A stretch of 64,000 nucleotides of DNA from Bacterioplanes sanyensis (GTDB lineage: Bacteria > Pseudomonadota > Gammaproteobacteria > Pseudomonadales > Oceanobacteraceae): contig NZ_BMYY01000001.1 in NCBI RefSeq assembly GCF_014652515.1, positions 366,822 to 430,821 on the forward strand. The letters are read 5' to 3'. Shown piece after piece: positions 53,115-63,259 of this stretch (position 1 is the first letter of the stretch; each line of letters begins with the position of its first letter). Made by a program: the position numbers and the translations under genes. Under the pieces are notes generated by a model. It did not search any database. It had not been told where the DNA came from and saw nothing but the letters and a program-made list of their open reading frames with translations.

Positions 53115-54725
53115 TTAAATGATGCCTTGCTCTTGCAAGTCTGCAATCAAGCTGTCGAGCGGCTCCTGATCGGCAGCAAGGCTGATGTCGGCGCCATCGG
53201 CTCCGCCGGCCACCAAGGCCACAAGGCCTGCCGCTTTTAAAATCGGTGCTTGCTCGGCACTGGCAATGGCGGCAACTCGGCCCATCTCAAATAAGCGACG
53301 ATCCAAAAGCTGGGCAATGTGCTCGGCGTCGACAGCGTTAATGGCGACGATGGCCGGGCGCTGGTTAAAGCGGCGTGCTTTGTCCTCGGCGCTTAACGGT
53401 TGCAAGCTGTCAGAGCCCGTTTGTGCATCGCCCACCACCATGCCGGCACCGATGGTGACGTTGCTTAAGCGGTCAATGACGATAAACGCGCCTGTGTCTG
53501 GCACTTTGCTGTAGCAGTCGAAGGGAACGGCCTTATCCAGTGTCAGCTCAACCAGAGCAATTTCGTTCAGTTGCACTTGCTCAGCTTGGCTTTGCTCCAT
53601 GGTGTTGACATCCACCAAGTGGTGAATGCGGCTGAAGCTGCCAGAGGTGCTGCTGGAAGCAAACTTGATATCGTACGGGCGGCCCGGCACCAATGGTTGT
53701 TCGGTCATCCAAACTACATCGGCATTTAGGCGCTGGCTAACGATGGGGAGATCGTTTGGCTTAACGATGATATCGCCACGGCTGATGTCGATTTCATCTT
53801 CCAGTGTGAGTGTGACCGCCTGATCGGCAAAGGCTTCATCAAGGTCGCCATCAAAAGTAACGATGCGCTCTACTTTGCTGGTTTTTTGTGACGGCAACAC
53901 CATCACAGTTTCGCCCGGGCGAATGGTGCCGGCGGCAATGGTGCCGCAAAAACCACGGAAATCCAGGTTGGGGCGATTGACGTATTGCACCGGTAAACGG
54001 AAGTTTTCCAAGTTTTTATCGGCGGCAATTTCGACGCTTTCCAGAATTTCCATTAATGTCTGGCCTTGATACCAGCTTGAACGCTCGCTGCGCTCAACGA
54101 CGTTGTCGCCGTCCAGTGCCGAAATAGGCACGCAGTGAATGTCTTGTAATTGCAGCTTTTCTGCAAAGGCCAAGTAATCGTCGCGAATTTCGTTGAAACG
54201 CTGTTCACTAAAGCCCATCAAATCCATTTTATTGATGGCAACAATAACGTGCTTAATGCCCAGTAAGGAGGCAATAAAGCTGTGGCGCTTGGTTTGCGTT
54301 TGCACGCCGTGGCGGGCATCAATCAAAATGATGGCCAGCTGGCAGGTTGAGGCGCCGGTCGCCATATTGCGTGTGTACTGCTCGTGCCCTGGGGTGTCGG
54401 CAATAATAAATTTACGCTTGGCGGTGCTGAAATAGCGGTAGGCAACATCAATGGTGATGCCTTGCTCGCGCTCTGCTTGCAAGCCATCGACCAACAGCGC
54501 TAAATCAATTTTCTCGCCGGTAGTACCGACTTTGGCGCTGTCTTTTTCAATGGCGGCGAGCTGATCTTCATAGATCATTTTTGAGTCGTGCAGCAAGCGT
54601 CCAATTAATGTGGATTTGCCATCATCGACGTTACCGCAGGTCAAAAAACGCAGCAGTTCTTTGTTTTCGTGCTGCTTCAGATATTCGAGAATGTCGGAAG
54701 CGATCAGATCAGATTGGTGCGACAT
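53115..54725 (-). CDS. cysN: Sulfate adenylyltransferase subunit 1 with vestigial APS-kinase tail
   Basis: 536 residues. Elongation-factor-like GTPase: [14 protein letters not shown] (31-44), [31 protein letters not shown], then beta-barrel domains ([20 protein letters not shown]). The GTPase subunit drives APS formation by CysD. Residues from about 445 ([20 protein letters not shown]) match the linker and start of the fused CysC domain known from CysNC proteins, but the P-loop GLSGAGKST is gone and the tail stops after about 92 residues ([20 protein letters not shown], then a short Ala/Gly stretch and [12 protein letters not shown]). Full CysNC is about 630 residues and plain CysN about 470. 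The APS-kinase part is therefore eroded. Overlaps cysD by one base. Confidence 0.95.
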   Translation of the reverse strand: MSHQSDLIASDILEYLKQHENKELLRFLTCGNVDDGKSTLIGRLLHDSKMIYEDQLAAIEKDSAKVGTTGEKIDLALLVDGLQAEREQGITIDVAYRYFSTAKRKFIIADTPGHEQYTRNMATGASTCQLAIILIDARHGVQTQTKRHSFIASLLGIKHVIVAINKMDLMGFSEQRFNEIRDDYLAFAEKLQLQDIHCVPISALDGDNVVERSERSSWYQGQTLMEILESVEIAADKNLENFRLPVQYVNRPNLDFRGFCGTIAAGTIRPGETVMVLPSQKTSKVERIVTFDGDLDEAFADQAVTLTLEDEIDISRGDIIVKPNDLPIVSQRLNADVVWMTEQPLVPGRPYDIKFASSSTSGSFSRIHHLVDVNTMEQSQAEQVQLNEIALVELTLDKAVPFDCYSKVPDTGAFIVIDRLSNVTIGAGMVVGDAQTGSDSLQPLSAEDKARRFNQRPAIVAINAVDAEHIAQLLDRRLFEMGRVAAIASAEQAPILKAAGLVALVAGGADGADISLAADQEPLDSLIADLQEQGII

Positions 54726-55633
54726 CAGAAGTAACCCTCTTGCTTCTTTTTCTCCATTGAGCCGGATGAATCGTGGTCAATGGCTCGGCCCTGACGCTCA
54801 GACGTGGTGGTCAGCAGCATTTCTTGAATGATTTCTGGCAAGGTCGCGGCTTTCGACTCGACGGCGCCAGTTAACGGGTAGCAACCTAAGGTGCGAAAGC
54901 GAACGGACTTCATTTCTGGCGTTTCACCGGGTGCCAGCGGCATACGGTCGTCGTCGACCATGATTTGCATGCCATCGCGCTCGACTACAGGGCGTTCAGC
55001 GGCGTAATACAGCGGCACAATCGAAATGTCCTCCAGATAAATGTATTGCCAGATATCCAGTTCGGTCCAGTTCGACAGTGGGAAAACACGAATGCTTTCG
55101 CCCTTGTTTACCTTGCCGTTGTAGATGTTCCACAGCTCAGGGCGCTGGTTTTTGGGGTCCCAGCGGTGTTTGCCATCGCGAAAGGAATAAACACGTTCTT
55201 TGGCACGTGACTTTTCTTCATCACGACGGGCGCCACCAAAGGCCGCATCAAAACCGTATTTGTCCAGCGCCTGTTTGAGCGCCTGGGTTTTCATGATGTC
55301 GGTGTGCTTGGATGAGCCGTGATCAAACGGGTTGATGCCTTGCTCAACGCCTTCCTGGTTGGTGTGCACCAGTAGCTCCATGCCTATTTCTTTGGCCATG
55401 CGGTCACGAAATTCGATCATCTCGCGAAACTTCCAGGTGGTGTCTACATGCAGCAGTGGAAAAGGCGGCTTGCCCGGTGCAAACGCTTTGCGTGCCAGAT
55501 GCAGCATCACGGCCGAGTCTTTGCCGATGGAATAGAGCATCACCGGGTTATCGAATTCGGCGGCTACTTCGCGGATGATATGAATACTCTCCGCCTCAAG
55601 CTGTTTCAGGTGAGTCAGGTTGTAGTCGGTCAT
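54725..55633 (-). CDS. cysD: Sulfate adenylyltransferase subunit 2
   Basis: 302 residues from ATG 55633 ([20 protein letters not shown]), the family start; the upstream extension lacks resemblance. PP-loop ATP pyrophosphatase: [78 protein letters not shown] and the terminal [20 protein letters not shown]. It makes adenylyl sulfate (APS) together with CysN. Stop overlaps the cysN start (TGATG). An 18-base palindrome lies in the leader. Confidence 0.97.
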   Translation of the reverse strand: MTDYNLTHLKQLEAESIHIIREVAAEFDNPVMLYSIGKDSAVMLHLARKAFAPGKPPFPLLHVDTTWKFREMIEFRDRMAKEIGMELLVHTNQEGVEQGINPFDHGSSKHTDIMKTQALKQALDKYGFDAAFGGARRDEEKSRAKERVYSFRDGKHRWDPKNQRPELWNIYNGKVNKGESIRVFPLSNWTELDIWQYIYLEDISIVPLYYAAERPVVERDGMQIMVDDDRMPLAPGETPEMKSVRFRTLGCYPLTGAVESKAATLPEIIQEMLLTTTSERQGRAIDHDSSGSMEKKKQEGYF

Positions 55634-55650
55634 GATATTGGGTTCCGGAT

Positions 55651-55668
55651 GGGCGTTGATCAACGCCC
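55651..55668. repeat. 18-bp perfect palindrome in cysD leader
   Basis: Arms GGGCGTTGA/TCAACGCCC, perfect, centred 26 bases upstream of the cysD start codon. It may be an operator or an RNA hairpin in the leader. The 171-base spacer to the next gene also has ctata/tatag (55742-55755) and CGGTG/CACCG (55758-55770) hairpins near the alpha/beta hydrolase start. Confidence 0.8.
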
Positions 55669-55804
55669 CTGAATGTACTGAGATGCTCGGCAATATATCA
55701 AGATGCCTGGTATATAAGAAGCTGAGGCTGATAACATTTGGCTATATGGATATAGGGCGGTGTACCACCGACCGGTGCACAGTCCCAACATTTAAAGAGG
55801 CGTT

Positions 55805-56440
55805 ATGGCAACCGAACAAGCAATTGAAATCCAAGGGCCAGCGGGTGTGCTGGAGGCACGCTGGCAGCCAGGCAAAGACGAGTCCTGCGATGGGCTATTG
55901 ATGTGTCATCCTCATCCGCTCTTTGATGGCACCATGAACAATAAAGTGGTCACCAGTATGACGCGCACCGCCAGCCGCTTAGGGCTGTCGACGCTGCGCT
56001 TTAACTTTCGTGGCGTCGGTGGCAGTGAGGGCGAGCACGACCATGGCCAAGGCGAGCAGCAAGATGTGTTGGCCGCGTTGCGCTATGCGCGCGAACAGCT
56101 CGGTTGGCAACGGCTGTATTTGGCTGGCTTTTCTTTTGGGGCGGGCATGGCTTGTTTGGCTTCGACCCAAGCGGCAGACGACATCGCGGGTTTGTTCTTA
56201 ATTGCACCTGCCGTGCATAACTTTGATGCCCCCAGCGCTTTGCCACTACAGTTTGAAACCTTCGTCTATATGGGCGATGCCGATGAAGTGGTGCCGTTTG
56301 ACGATGTGGACGACTGGGTTTCGCGTGTGGTGCCACAGCCGCATTGGGAAGTGTTTGAGAAAGGTGGTCACTTCTTTCATGGCCGCTTGACCGATTTGCA
56401 AGCCAGTGCGCGGCGCGATTTAGAGGCGTTAATCGGCTGA
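55805..56440 (+). CDS. Alpha/beta hydrolase
   Basis: 211 residues from ATG 55805 after AAAGAGG. Fold features: LLMCHPHPLFDGTMNNKVVT, RLGLSTLRFNFRGVGGSEGE, the nucleophile elbow GFSFGAGMA, Asp in GDADEVVPFDDV and the late His in GGHFFHGRL. This small subfamily, with HPHP and NFRGVG motifs, includes serine hydrolases of uncertain substrate. Divergent from cysD and upstream of zapE on the same strand, 97 bases apart. Confidence 0.88.
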   Translation: MATEQAIEIQGPAGVLEARWQPGKDESCDGLLMCHPHPLFDGTMNNKVVTSMTRTASRLGLSTLRFNFRGVGGSEGEHDHGQGEQQDVLAALRYAREQLGWQRLYLAGFSFGAGMACLASTQAADDIAGLFLIAPAVHNFDAPSALPLQFETFVYMGDADEVVPFDDVDDWVSRVVPQPHWEVFEKGGHFFHGRLTDLQASARRDLEALIG

Positions 56441-56537
56441 CTTTATGGTAGCGGCTGGGGTGCAATCGCTTTGCTAATTGCACTTTTGTTGACGGTTGGC
56501 TAAATTGCGCACCCTTTCTAACCTGCGGAGAAATGCT

Positions 56538-57656
56538 GTGTCCACGCCGATGGAGTTGTATCAGGCTGATTTGCAACGTGATGACTTTTCCTACGATCCT
56601 GCCCAGGAAATGGCGGTTAAGCACTTGCAGCGCCTTTATGATGATTTGGTGGCAGCAGAGCAGGCGCTGAGCTCGCAAGGTGTGTTGGCTCGCTGGGCCA
56701 GTAAATTGAGCAAAAGCAACAAGCGCAGGCCGCAGCAGGGGCTGTATTTCTGGGGGGGCGTAGGGCGCGGCAAAACCTACTTGGTGGATACCTTCTACGA
56801 TGCGCTGCCGTTTGAGCGCAAAATGCGCACCCACTTTCACCGTTTTATGCAGCGTGTGCATCAGCAGTTAACGGAGCTAAGCGGTGAGAAAAACCCGCTC
56901 ACCATCGTGGCGGATCGCATCGCTGAAGAAGCGTTGGTGATTTGCTTTGACGAGTTTTTTGTCTCAGACATCGGCGATGCCATGATTCTCGGTGGCTTGA
57001 TGCAAGAGCTGTTTGATCGCGGCGTTACCTTGGTGGCAACGTCAAATATTGTACCCGATGGCTTGTATAAAGACGGCTTGCAGCGCGAGCGCTTTATGCC
57101 GGCGATTCGCTTGTTAAATGAGTTTACCGAAGTCGTCAACGTCGACAGTGGTGTGGATTATCGCTTGCGTACATTAGAGCAAGCGGAGTTGTACCACTAC
57201 CCGTTGGATGAAGGCGCCGAAGTCTCGCTGCGCAAAAGCTTTGAGAGCCTGTTGCCTGATGCGCGTCAAACCTGCAAAGGCGGCAGTGTCGAAATTCTGG
57301 GGCGTGACATCCCAGCGATTGAAGTATGTGAGGACGTAGCCTGGTTTGATTTCTATGCGCTGTGCGACGGGCCGCGCTCACAAAATGATTACATTGAGCT
57401 GGGCAAGCTCTTTCATGCCGTCATTATTTCTAATGTGCCGGTGATGGGTTTGAAAAATGACGATTTAGCCCGTCGGTTTATCAACTTGATCGACGAGTTT
57501 TATGATCGCGGCGTCAAAGTCATTATGTCTGCTGAGGTCGCCATTCCAGATATCTACGGCCGAGGCAAGTTGGAGTTTGAATTTCAGCGCACGACCTCGC
57601 GTATGCTGGAAATGCAGTCGCATGAATATCTAACACGCGAGCACCGCGCTGATTAA
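56538..57656 (+). CDS. zapE: Cell division protein ZapE (AFG1-like ATPase)
   Basis: 372 residues from GTG 56538 after GCGGAG; typical ZapE length. Walker A in GLYFWGGVGRGKTYLVDTFY, Walker B ALVICFDEFFVSDIGDAMIL, sensor region TLVATSNIVPDGLYKDGLQR and RFMPAIRLLNEFTEVVNVDS. The start MELYQADLQRDDFSYDPAQ matches ZapE. It binds FtsZ and is tied to division in E. coli. Monocistronic, with an AT-rich spacer after it. Confidence 0.93.
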   Translation: MSTPMELYQADLQRDDFSYDPAQEMAVKHLQRLYDDLVAAEQALSSQGVLARWASKLSKSNKRRPQQGLYFWGGVGRGKTYLVDTFYDALPFERKMRTHFHRFMQRVHQQLTELSGEKNPLTIVADRIAEEALVICFDEFFVSDIGDAMILGGLMQELFDRGVTLVATSNIVPDGLYKDGLQRERFMPAIRLLNEFTEVVNVDSGVDYRLRTLEQAELYHYPLDEGAEVSLRKSFESLLPDARQTCKGGSVEILGRDIPAIEVCEDVAWFDFYALCDGPRSQNDYIELGKLFHAVIISNVPVMGLKNDDLARRFINLIDEFYDRGVKVIMSAEVAIPDIYGRGKLEFEFQRTTSRMLEMQSHEYLTREHRAD

Positions 57657-57808
57657 AAAATCGGCGCTGCGGTATTTTTTGTCGTTGTATTAGGTAGAAA
57701 TCGTTGAATTAACTGATTGGCTCCTTCTGAATAACTGGGTACTTTTCTTGCCAGCCGCTGCGGTTGGTGGAATTGCAGCTGGTATATAACAATTCAGAAG
57801 GAGATCCT

Positions 57809-58921
57809 ATGTTCCGTTCCACTCCCTTGGCAATGGCGCTCGCCCTAGCCAGTGCTCAGGCCGCTGCTCTGTCAGCTCCAGAAATCTATGGCTTTGTTGA
57901 CATTGGCGTGGAGTCCTACTCTGAGTCATCCGACTTCGCCATTGCTGAAGAACAAGAGTCTGGCCGGGTGGTGTACCCTGGCTCCGACGCGCCAGTGGCC
58001 AATACCGATGGCAAAGAGTTCTCGCTGACTAATGGTTCGCAGTCACGTCTGGGTGTGCGTGGTCAGGAAGATTTAGAAGACGGCTGGGTAGGCAAATACC
58101 GTATTGAGCTGCGAGCTAATGTGCTTCAAGACGGTGGCAATGCGTTCCGCACTCGCTTGGGTTGGTTTGGTTTATCCAAAGATCAGCACCACTTTAAGGT
58201 TGGCGCGCAATGGTCGCCGTATTTTGCTTACAGTGGCTTTAATACCCATCGCTCTGAAGTGCATGGCGTTGGCAGCTACTTCTATATTACCAACATGATG
58301 GTCGGCTCGACCCAGTATGGGTATCGCAATGACAGCACCGTGTCATACACCTATGGCGATGGTGGCTTTGGTCAAAGCCCATTTACCGCCACCGTGGCGT
58401 TGCACGTAAATGAAGATGATCGTAAAACTGGTGATGACATACTCAACGACAGCGGCATTACCGCAGCCACGCTGGGCGCTGCGGCGACCTTTGGTCCGGT
58501 CACTGTCAACGGCGTTTATATTCAATCCATCGTTAAAGAGAGTGACGCCGCGAAGGCTGCAGATATCGACGTTGCCGCGCCGTCTATTTACAGCGTAGGT
58601 GCCAAAGTTCGTGCAACCGATGAGTTGGATTTCGGCCTGGCCTATCGTGCCGGTGATCGTGACGAGGGCAAAGACAGTGGTCGTCAGTCCACTACCGTGT
58701 CGGTGCAGTACAAAATTACCCCCGACTTGGCCCTGCACCTAGGCTACGGCGTGGGCAGTGACGACGATGATGAGCAGCTGCAGCTTGAAAGCGACGTGTT
58801 TGGCATGCTGCAGTACGAGCTTTCGGGTCACCGTCATGTGCGCTTTGAGTTTGAGCAAGTCAGCTACGAAGACAGCGGTGATATGACCGTTGGCTTGCTG
58901 AGTATGCGCCAAGCTTTCTAA
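57809..58921 (+). CDS. Gram-negative porin
   Basis: 370 residues from ATG 57809 (GAAGGAG upstream). Signal peptide MFRSTPLAMALALASAQAAA, then a 16-stranded-type porin: EIYGFVDIGVESYSESSD, NGSQSRLGVRGQEDLEDG, YRIELRANVLQDGG, FRTRLGWFGLSKDQHHFKVG, VSVQYKITPDLALHLGYGVG and a terminal MRQAF, ending in the C-terminal Phe. The GSQSRLGVRG and RLGWFGLSKD motifs match the general porins of proteobacteria. Substrate unknown; the acidic residues (DDDDEQLQLESD) suggest cation or divalent binding loops. A terminator follows. Confidence 0.88.
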   Translation: MFRSTPLAMALALASAQAAALSAPEIYGFVDIGVESYSESSDFAIAEEQESGRVVYPGSDAPVANTDGKEFSLTNGSQSRLGVRGQEDLEDGWVGKYRIELRANVLQDGGNAFRTRLGWFGLSKDQHHFKVGAQWSPYFAYSGFNTHRSEVHGVGSYFYITNMMVGSTQYGYRNDSTVSYTYGDGGFGQSPFTATVALHVNEDDRKTGDDILNDSGITAATLGAAATFGPVTVNGVYIQSIVKESDAAKAADIDVAAPSIYSVGAKVRATDELDFGLAYRAGDRDEGKDSGRQSTTVSVQYKITPDLALHLGYGVGSDDDDEQLQLESDVFGMLQYELSGHRHVRFEFEQVSYEDSGDMTVGLLSMRQAF

Positions 58922-58972
58922 GCCTGTCATTGAGCACCCGTGCGCCTATGGGTAGCCAAGGGTGCTTACAAG

Positions 58973-59008
58973 AAAATCCAGTGGCGTTGAGCGTCATTGG
59001 ATTTTTTT
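58973..59008 (+). terminator. Rho-independent terminator after porin
   Basis: AAATCCAGTG / CATTGGATTT with one G-T pair and an 11-base loop, followed by a T-run to 59008. Confidence 0.85.
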
Positions 59009-59316
59009 ATGCCTGTCCACTCCCTTGGGGCGTTTCCTTCAGCCCCCCCCTCGCGGCGTTCTATCTCCCGGCCATGACCACCATTGCTTGCCAGTCTGAA
59101 TGGCTCGCTGCCAGCATGTGAGCCTCTGATTTTGGGCGCTATCACTTTTCAGGTCTGACCAAGCGGTCAATCGCCCTCTATGGGGTTGCCGCGCTGCCTG
59201 TGCTCAAGCGCCTCTTTTGCGGGATGTCTAAAGTGCCATCTTGCAGATTGCTAGAGTGTTGGGTTCTCAGGTTTTTGCTGCAAATGAGCCGCAATTGGCA
59301 TACCGATAGCATAGAA

Positions 59317-59338
59317 GTCTAATGATTATTGGTTAGAC
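59317..59338. repeat. Inverted repeat GTCTAA-N10-TTAGAC
   Basis: Perfect six-base arms at 59317-59322 and 59333-59338. The same motif returns as an imperfect pair AGTCcTAAA / TTTAGACT at 59445-59462, about 130 bases on. Possible operators. Confidence 0.6.
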
Positions 59339-59343
59339 CAAAT

Positions 59344-59361
59344 ATAGGCTTCGAAGCCTAT
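59344..59361. repeat. 18-bp perfect palindrome upstream of betI
   Basis: ATAGGCTTC/GAAGCCTAT, perfect, centred 140 bases before the betI start. A dimeric regulator site is possible; its partner is unknown. Confidence 0.75.
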
Positions 59362-59444
59362 GGTTGCGCGCTTTATCGCAAAATCAGGGTTTTCGAGATG
59401 GCATCTTTGTCAAAATTCAAGTCCAAAACAGGGTTGATCGTTAC

Positions 59445-59462
59445 AGTCCTAAACTTTAGACT
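59445..59462. repeat. Imperfect inverted repeat AGTCcTAAA/TTTAGACT
   Basis: Second occurrence of the GTCTAA/TTAGAC motif. It ends four bases before the putative BetI operator. Confidence 0.55.
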
Positions 59463-59466
59463 GAAA

Positions 59467-59486
59467 TTAATTGAACGATCAATCAA
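59467..59486. promoter_or_regulatory. Putative BetI operator
   Basis: A 20-base near-palindrome with core ATTGA-ACGA-TCAAT (59470-59483), 16 of 20 positions symmetric. It ends six bases before the betI start codon. It resembles the ATTGAACGTTCAAT-type sites I associate with BetI repressors. Binding here would let BetI repress its own operon. Confidence 0.5.
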
Positions 59487-59492
59487 AGAAAA

Positions 59493-60107
59493 ATGCCAAA
59501 AGTTGGAATCGAACCCATTCGCCGCAAACAGCTGATTGAAGCCACTCTGAAGTCGATAGAGGACAATGGACTTCAGGGCACGACGATCAATACCATCAGC
59601 CGCTTGGCCGGTATGTCGTCTGGCATCATCAGTCACTATTTCGGTGGTAAGCAGGGAGTGATTGAGGCAGCCATTCGCCACATGCTGGAGCAGCTGAAAG
59701 ACGGTTTGTTGGTGCAGTTGCGTGAGGCGCGACGCCAGCAAGTCACACCAGCAGAGCGCTTGCGCATGATTGTCGAAACCAACTTTACGGGCTTTCAGCG
59801 CTCATCATCGACAGCGGCGACTTGGCTCTCCTTTTGGGCCAGTGCCGTGCATGACCCGCAGTTGGCTCGTTTGCAGGCCGTTAATGCGCGCCGCTTGCAC
59901 AGTAACTTGCTGTATTCGCTGCGCCAGATGATCAACGACCCGCAAAGTGCTGAGGATGCGGCCGCCAGTATGGCAGCTTTGATTGACGGCATGTGGCTGC
60001 GCAGTGTCCTCAGTCGGGACCCTGAAGCCGCCTTCGCCCGGGCCGAGCGCCTGTGCAAAGACTACATCGACATTATTGTGCGCGGGGTGAATCAAGAATG
60101 CGTTTAA
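59493..60107 (+). CDS. betI: Choline-sensing repressor BetI
   Basis: 204 residues, TetR family, starting [20 protein letters not shown], the BetI signature. The helix-turn-helix is [20 protein letters not shown] followed by [15 protein letters not shown]. The C-terminal choline-binding region has [20 protein letters not shown] and [13 protein letters not shown]. BetI represses glycine-betaine synthesis genes until choline is present. First gene of the operon; it overlaps betB by 10 bases. Weak ribosome binding site (AAAGAAAA). Confidence 0.96.
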   Translation: MPKVGIEPIRRKQLIEATLKSIEDNGLQGTTINTISRLAGMSSGIISHYFGGKQGVIEAAIRHMLEQLKDGLLVQLREARRQQVTPAERLRMIVETNFTGFQRSSSTAATWLSFWASAVHDPQLARLQAVNARRLHSNLLYSLRQMINDPQSAEDAAASMAALIDGMWLRSVLSRDPEAAFARAERLCKDYIDIIVRGVNQECV

Positions 60108-61552
60108 CCAATTTTATCCATGGCGAGTCACTCGCCAATGTCTCGGGCGAGACGTTTGAAGTGATTAATCCGGCGACGGGTGAAGTCGCCTACCAAGTCG
60201 AAGTTGCCGATGAGCATATTCGCCAGGCCGCCATTGAAAGTGCGCACAAGGGCTTTGCCGCTTGGTCGGCAACACCGGCCATTGAGCGTCGCCGTATTTT
60301 GCAACGCGCCGTAGCATTGCTGCACGAGCGCAACGATGAGCTGGCCAAAATTGAAGTCATCGACACCGGCAAGCCTTGGCAAGAAGCATCCGTGGTGGAT
60401 GTGATTACCGGTGCCGATTCAATTGAGTTCTTTGCAGGTCTAGCCCCTGCCATTGAAGGCAATCAGCAGGATTTAGGCGGTGATTTTTACTACACCCGTC
60501 GCGAGCCGCTAGGCATTTGTGCCGGTATCGGTGCTTGGAACTACCCGCTGCAAATTGCTTGCTGGAAATCAGCCCCAGCGCTTGCCTGTGGCAATGCCAT
60601 GATCTTCAAGCCATCGGAAGAAACCCCCCACGGTGCGGTTAAACTGGCGGAAATCTTTATTGAAGCGGGTGTGCCAGCGGGTGTGTTTAACGTGGTACAC
60701 GGTGCCGCTGAGGTGGGCCAATGGTTAACTCACCATGATGACATCGCCAAGGTGTCGTTCACTGGTGAAGTGGGCACCGGCAAAAAAGTCATGCAGGCGG
60801 CGGCTGGCAGTTTGAAAGACGTCACCATGGAATTGGGTGGTAAGTCGCCGCTGATCGTATTTGAAGACGCCGATATCGACGATGCGGTATCCGCTGCCAT
60901 GCTGGGCAACTTTTATACCCAGGGTGAAATTTGTACCAATGGCACGCGGGTGTTTGTACACCAAGACATTCGCGATGAGTTTTTACGTCGCTTAAAAGAG
61001 CGCACCGAAAACAACATCATTGCCGGCGACCCGATGGACCCAGAGGTGAACTTTGGTGCACTGATTTCTGCCAAGCATCATCAGCTGGTGCTGGATTACA
61101 TCGCTAAAGGCAAGGCTGAAGGGGCCACGCTACTAACGGGTGGCAGCGCCATGCAGCCGGCCTCTGCAGCCAACGGCTATTTTGTTGAGCCTACCGTGTT
61201 TGTCGATTGTCACGACGACATGACCATTGTTAAAGAAGAAATCTTTGGCCCGGTGATGTCGGTATTGACCTTCGAAGATGAAGACGAAGTCATTCGCCGC
61301 GCCAATAACACCCATTTGGGCCTGGCGGCGGGCGTCTTTACCCGTGATATTCGCCGTGCCCATCGCGTCATTCATCAAATCGAAGCCGGCATTTGCTGGA
61401 TCAATAGCTATGGCGCGTCACCGGCTGAAATGCCAGTGGGCGGTTATAAGCAATCCGGTATTGGCCGTGAAAATGGCTTGCTGACCTTGCAGCATTATAC
61501 CCAGGTGAAATCTGTGTACGTCGGCATGCAGCCATTGGAAAGCCCGTTCTGA
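60098..61552 (+). CDS. betB: Betaine aldehyde dehydrogenase
   Basis: 484 residues from ATG 60098, inside the end of betI. NAD-dependent aldehyde dehydrogenase: [79 protein letters not shown] with catalytic Glu, [14 protein letters not shown] with catalytic Cys, and [20 protein letters not shown]. Oxidises betaine aldehyde to glycine betaine, the osmoprotectant. Stop seven bases before betA. Confidence 0.97.
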   Translation: MRLTNFIHGESLANVSGETFEVINPATGEVAYQVEVADEHIRQAAIESAHKGFAAWSATPAIERRRILQRAVALLHERNDELAKIEVIDTGKPWQEASVVDVITGADSIEFFAGLAPAIEGNQQDLGGDFYYTRREPLGICAGIGAWNYPLQIACWKSAPALACGNAMIFKPSEETPHGAVKLAEIFIEAGVPAGVFNVVHGAAEVGQWLTHHDDIAKVSFTGEVGTGKKVMQAAAGSLKDVTMELGGKSPLIVFEDADIDDAVSAAMLGNFYTQGEICTNGTRVFVHQDIRDEFLRRLKERTENNIIAGDPMDPEVNFGALISAKHHQLVLDYIAKGKAEGATLLTGGSAMQPASAANGYFVEPTVFVDCHDDMTIVKEEIFGPVMSVLTFEDEDEVIRRANNTHLGLAAGVFTRDIRRAHRVIHQIEAGICWINSYGASPAEMPVGGYKQSGIGRENGLLTLQHYTQVKSVYVGMQPLESPF

Positions 61553-61559
61553 GGTGTCT

Positions 61560-63242
61560 ATGAGCAGTTTTGATTACATTATTGTCGGCGCTGGCTCTGC
61601 AGGTTGTGTGTTGGCTAACCGTTTAACGGAGAACCCAGATAACCAGGTGCTGCTGATTGAAACCGGTGGTAGCGATAAAAGCATTTTTATTCAAATGCCA
61701 ACGGCGCTGTCGATCCCAATGAACACCAAGAAGTATGCCTGGCAGTTCCATACCGAACCGGAGCCGTATCTCGATAATCGTGTTATGCATTGCCCACGTG
61801 GCAAAGTGCTGGGCGGCTCGTCATCCATTAACGGCATGGTGTACGTGCGCGGCCATGCGCGCGATTTTGACGAATGGGCAGAGCAGGGCGCCGATGACTG
61901 GGATTACGCCCATTGCTTGCCGTATTTTCGCAAAGCCGAAACCTGGGCCTTTGGTGGCGATGACTACCGCGGTGACAGTGGTCCGTTAGGGGTGAATAAC
62001 GGTAATAACATGAAAAACCCACTGTACAAGGCCTTTATCGACGCGGGGCAGCAGGCGGGTTATGCGTTTACCGATGATTACAACGGCAAGCAGCAAGAAG
62101 GCTTTGGCGCCATGCATATGACGGTCAAGAATGGCCGCCGCTGGTCAACCGCTAATGCTTATCTGCGCCCTGCGATGCAGCGCTCTAACCTGACGCTGGT
62201 TACCAAGGCGCAGGTCGAAAAAGTGTTGTTAGACGGCAAAAAAGCCACCGGCGTGCGCTACCGTCGTGCGGGTAAAACCGAGCAGGTACAGGCGCGCAAA
62301 GAAGTGATCTTATCGGCAGGCCCGATTGGCTCGCCGCATATTTTGCAATTGTCCGGCATTGGCAATGCCGATGTGCTTAAGCAAGCAGGCATTGACGTCC
62401 AACATGAGCTGCCTGGGGTGGGTGAAAACTTACAAGATCACCTGGAGTTTTATTTTCAGTTCCGCTGCAAGCAGCCCATTACGCTTAACGGTGAGCTGAG
62501 CCTGTGGCGCAAGTTTTTGATTGGTACGCGCTGGATTCTGACGCGCCAAGGCTTGGGCGCCACCAATCACTTTGAATCTTGCGGCTTTATTCGCTCGAAA
62601 GCGGGCGTTGAATGGCCAGATTTGCAGTACCACTTTTTGCCTGCCGCCATGCGCTACGATGGCCGCGCGGCCTTTGATGGTCATGGTTTTCAGGTGCACA
62701 TTGGTCATAACAAACCCAGCAGTCGCGGCCGTGTGCACGCGCTTAGCAGCAACCCGGAAGATCATCCGTCGATTTTGTTTAACTATTTGCAGACTGAGCA
62801 AGATCGTGAAGGTTTCCGCGATTGCGTGCGTTTAACGCGTGAAATCATCAACCAGCCGGCCATGGACCCTTATCGTGATGGCGAGATTCAGCCCGGTGAG
62901 CAAGTACGCACGGATGAAGAAATCGACGCGTTTGTGCGCGCCAATGTCGAAAGTGCGTACCACCCATCGTGTACCAACAAAATGGGGCGCGATGATATGG
63001 CCGTCGTCGATTCACAGACGCGCGTACATGGCATCGACGGTTTGAGGGTGGTGGACTCGTCCATTTTCCCCACCATTCCTAACGGCAACCTCAATGCCCC
63101 CACCATTATGGTGGCTGAGCGCGCCGCCGATTTAATCCAGAACCACACAGCTCTGGCACCCAGCCAGGCGGAAGTTGGCATGGAAGCCGACTGGAAGAAT
63201 AAGCAACGGAATCAATCCCCCAACAGAGTCTTTGAACACTGA
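61560..63242 (+). CDS. betA: Choline dehydrogenase
   Basis: 560 residues from ATG 61560 after TGAGGTG. GMC oxidoreductase: FAD motif [93 protein letters not shown] with the active-site His, and [20 protein letters not shown] with the active-site Asn. It oxidises choline to betaine aldehyde. The ChoX gene follows after 17 bases. Confidence 0.97.
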   Translation: MSSFDYIIVGAGSAGCVLANRLTENPDNQVLLIETGGSDKSIFIQMPTALSIPMNTKKYAWQFHTEPEPYLDNRVMHCPRGKVLGGSSSINGMVYVRGHARDFDEWAEQGADDWDYAHCLPYFRKAETWAFGGDDYRGDSGPLGVNNGNNMKNPLYKAFIDAGQQAGYAFTDDYNGKQQEGFGAMHMTVKNGRRWSTANAYLRPAMQRSNLTLVTKAQVEKVLLDGKKATGVRYRRAGKTEQVQARKEVILSAGPIGSPHILQLSGIGNADVLKQAGIDVQHELPGVGENLQDHLEFYFQFRCKQPITLNGELSLWRKFLIGTRWILTRQGLGATNHFESCGFIRSKAGVEWPDLQYHFLPAAMRYDGRAAFDGHGFQVHIGHNKPSSRGRVHALSSNPEDHPSILFNYLQTEQDREGFRDCVRLTREIINQPAMDPYRDGEIQPGEQVRTDEEIDAFVRANVESAYHPSCTNKMGRDDMAVVDSQTRVHGIDGLRVVDSSIFPTIPNGNLNAPTIMVAERAADLIQNHTALAPSQAEVGMEADWKNKQRNQSPNRVFEH

Positions 63243-63259
63243 GCAGGAGAAGCAAAACA

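Larger units (their letters stand above)
59009..59492. other. Regulatory spacer upstream of betI
   Basis: About 480 bases without a convincing gene; short frames at 59329 and elsewhere lack ribosome binding sites and family resemblance. The first half is G/C-rich with a C-run at 59043. The second half is AT-rich and full of inverted repeats listed below, so it is probably the control region of the bet genes. Confidence 0.6.

Noticed and set aside
56001-56861. 286-codon reverse-strand open frame
   Set aside because: Antisense to the alpha/beta hydrolase and zapE. The protein is rich in His, Arg, Pro and Ala with no family motif, a typical shadow of GC-biased codons.
58930-59121. 63-codon open frame after the porin
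   Set aside because: Overlaps the porin terminator and a C-run; no recognisable protein features.
59329-59535. 68-codon open frame upstream of betI
   Set aside because: Overlaps betI in another frame and covers the repeat-rich control region.
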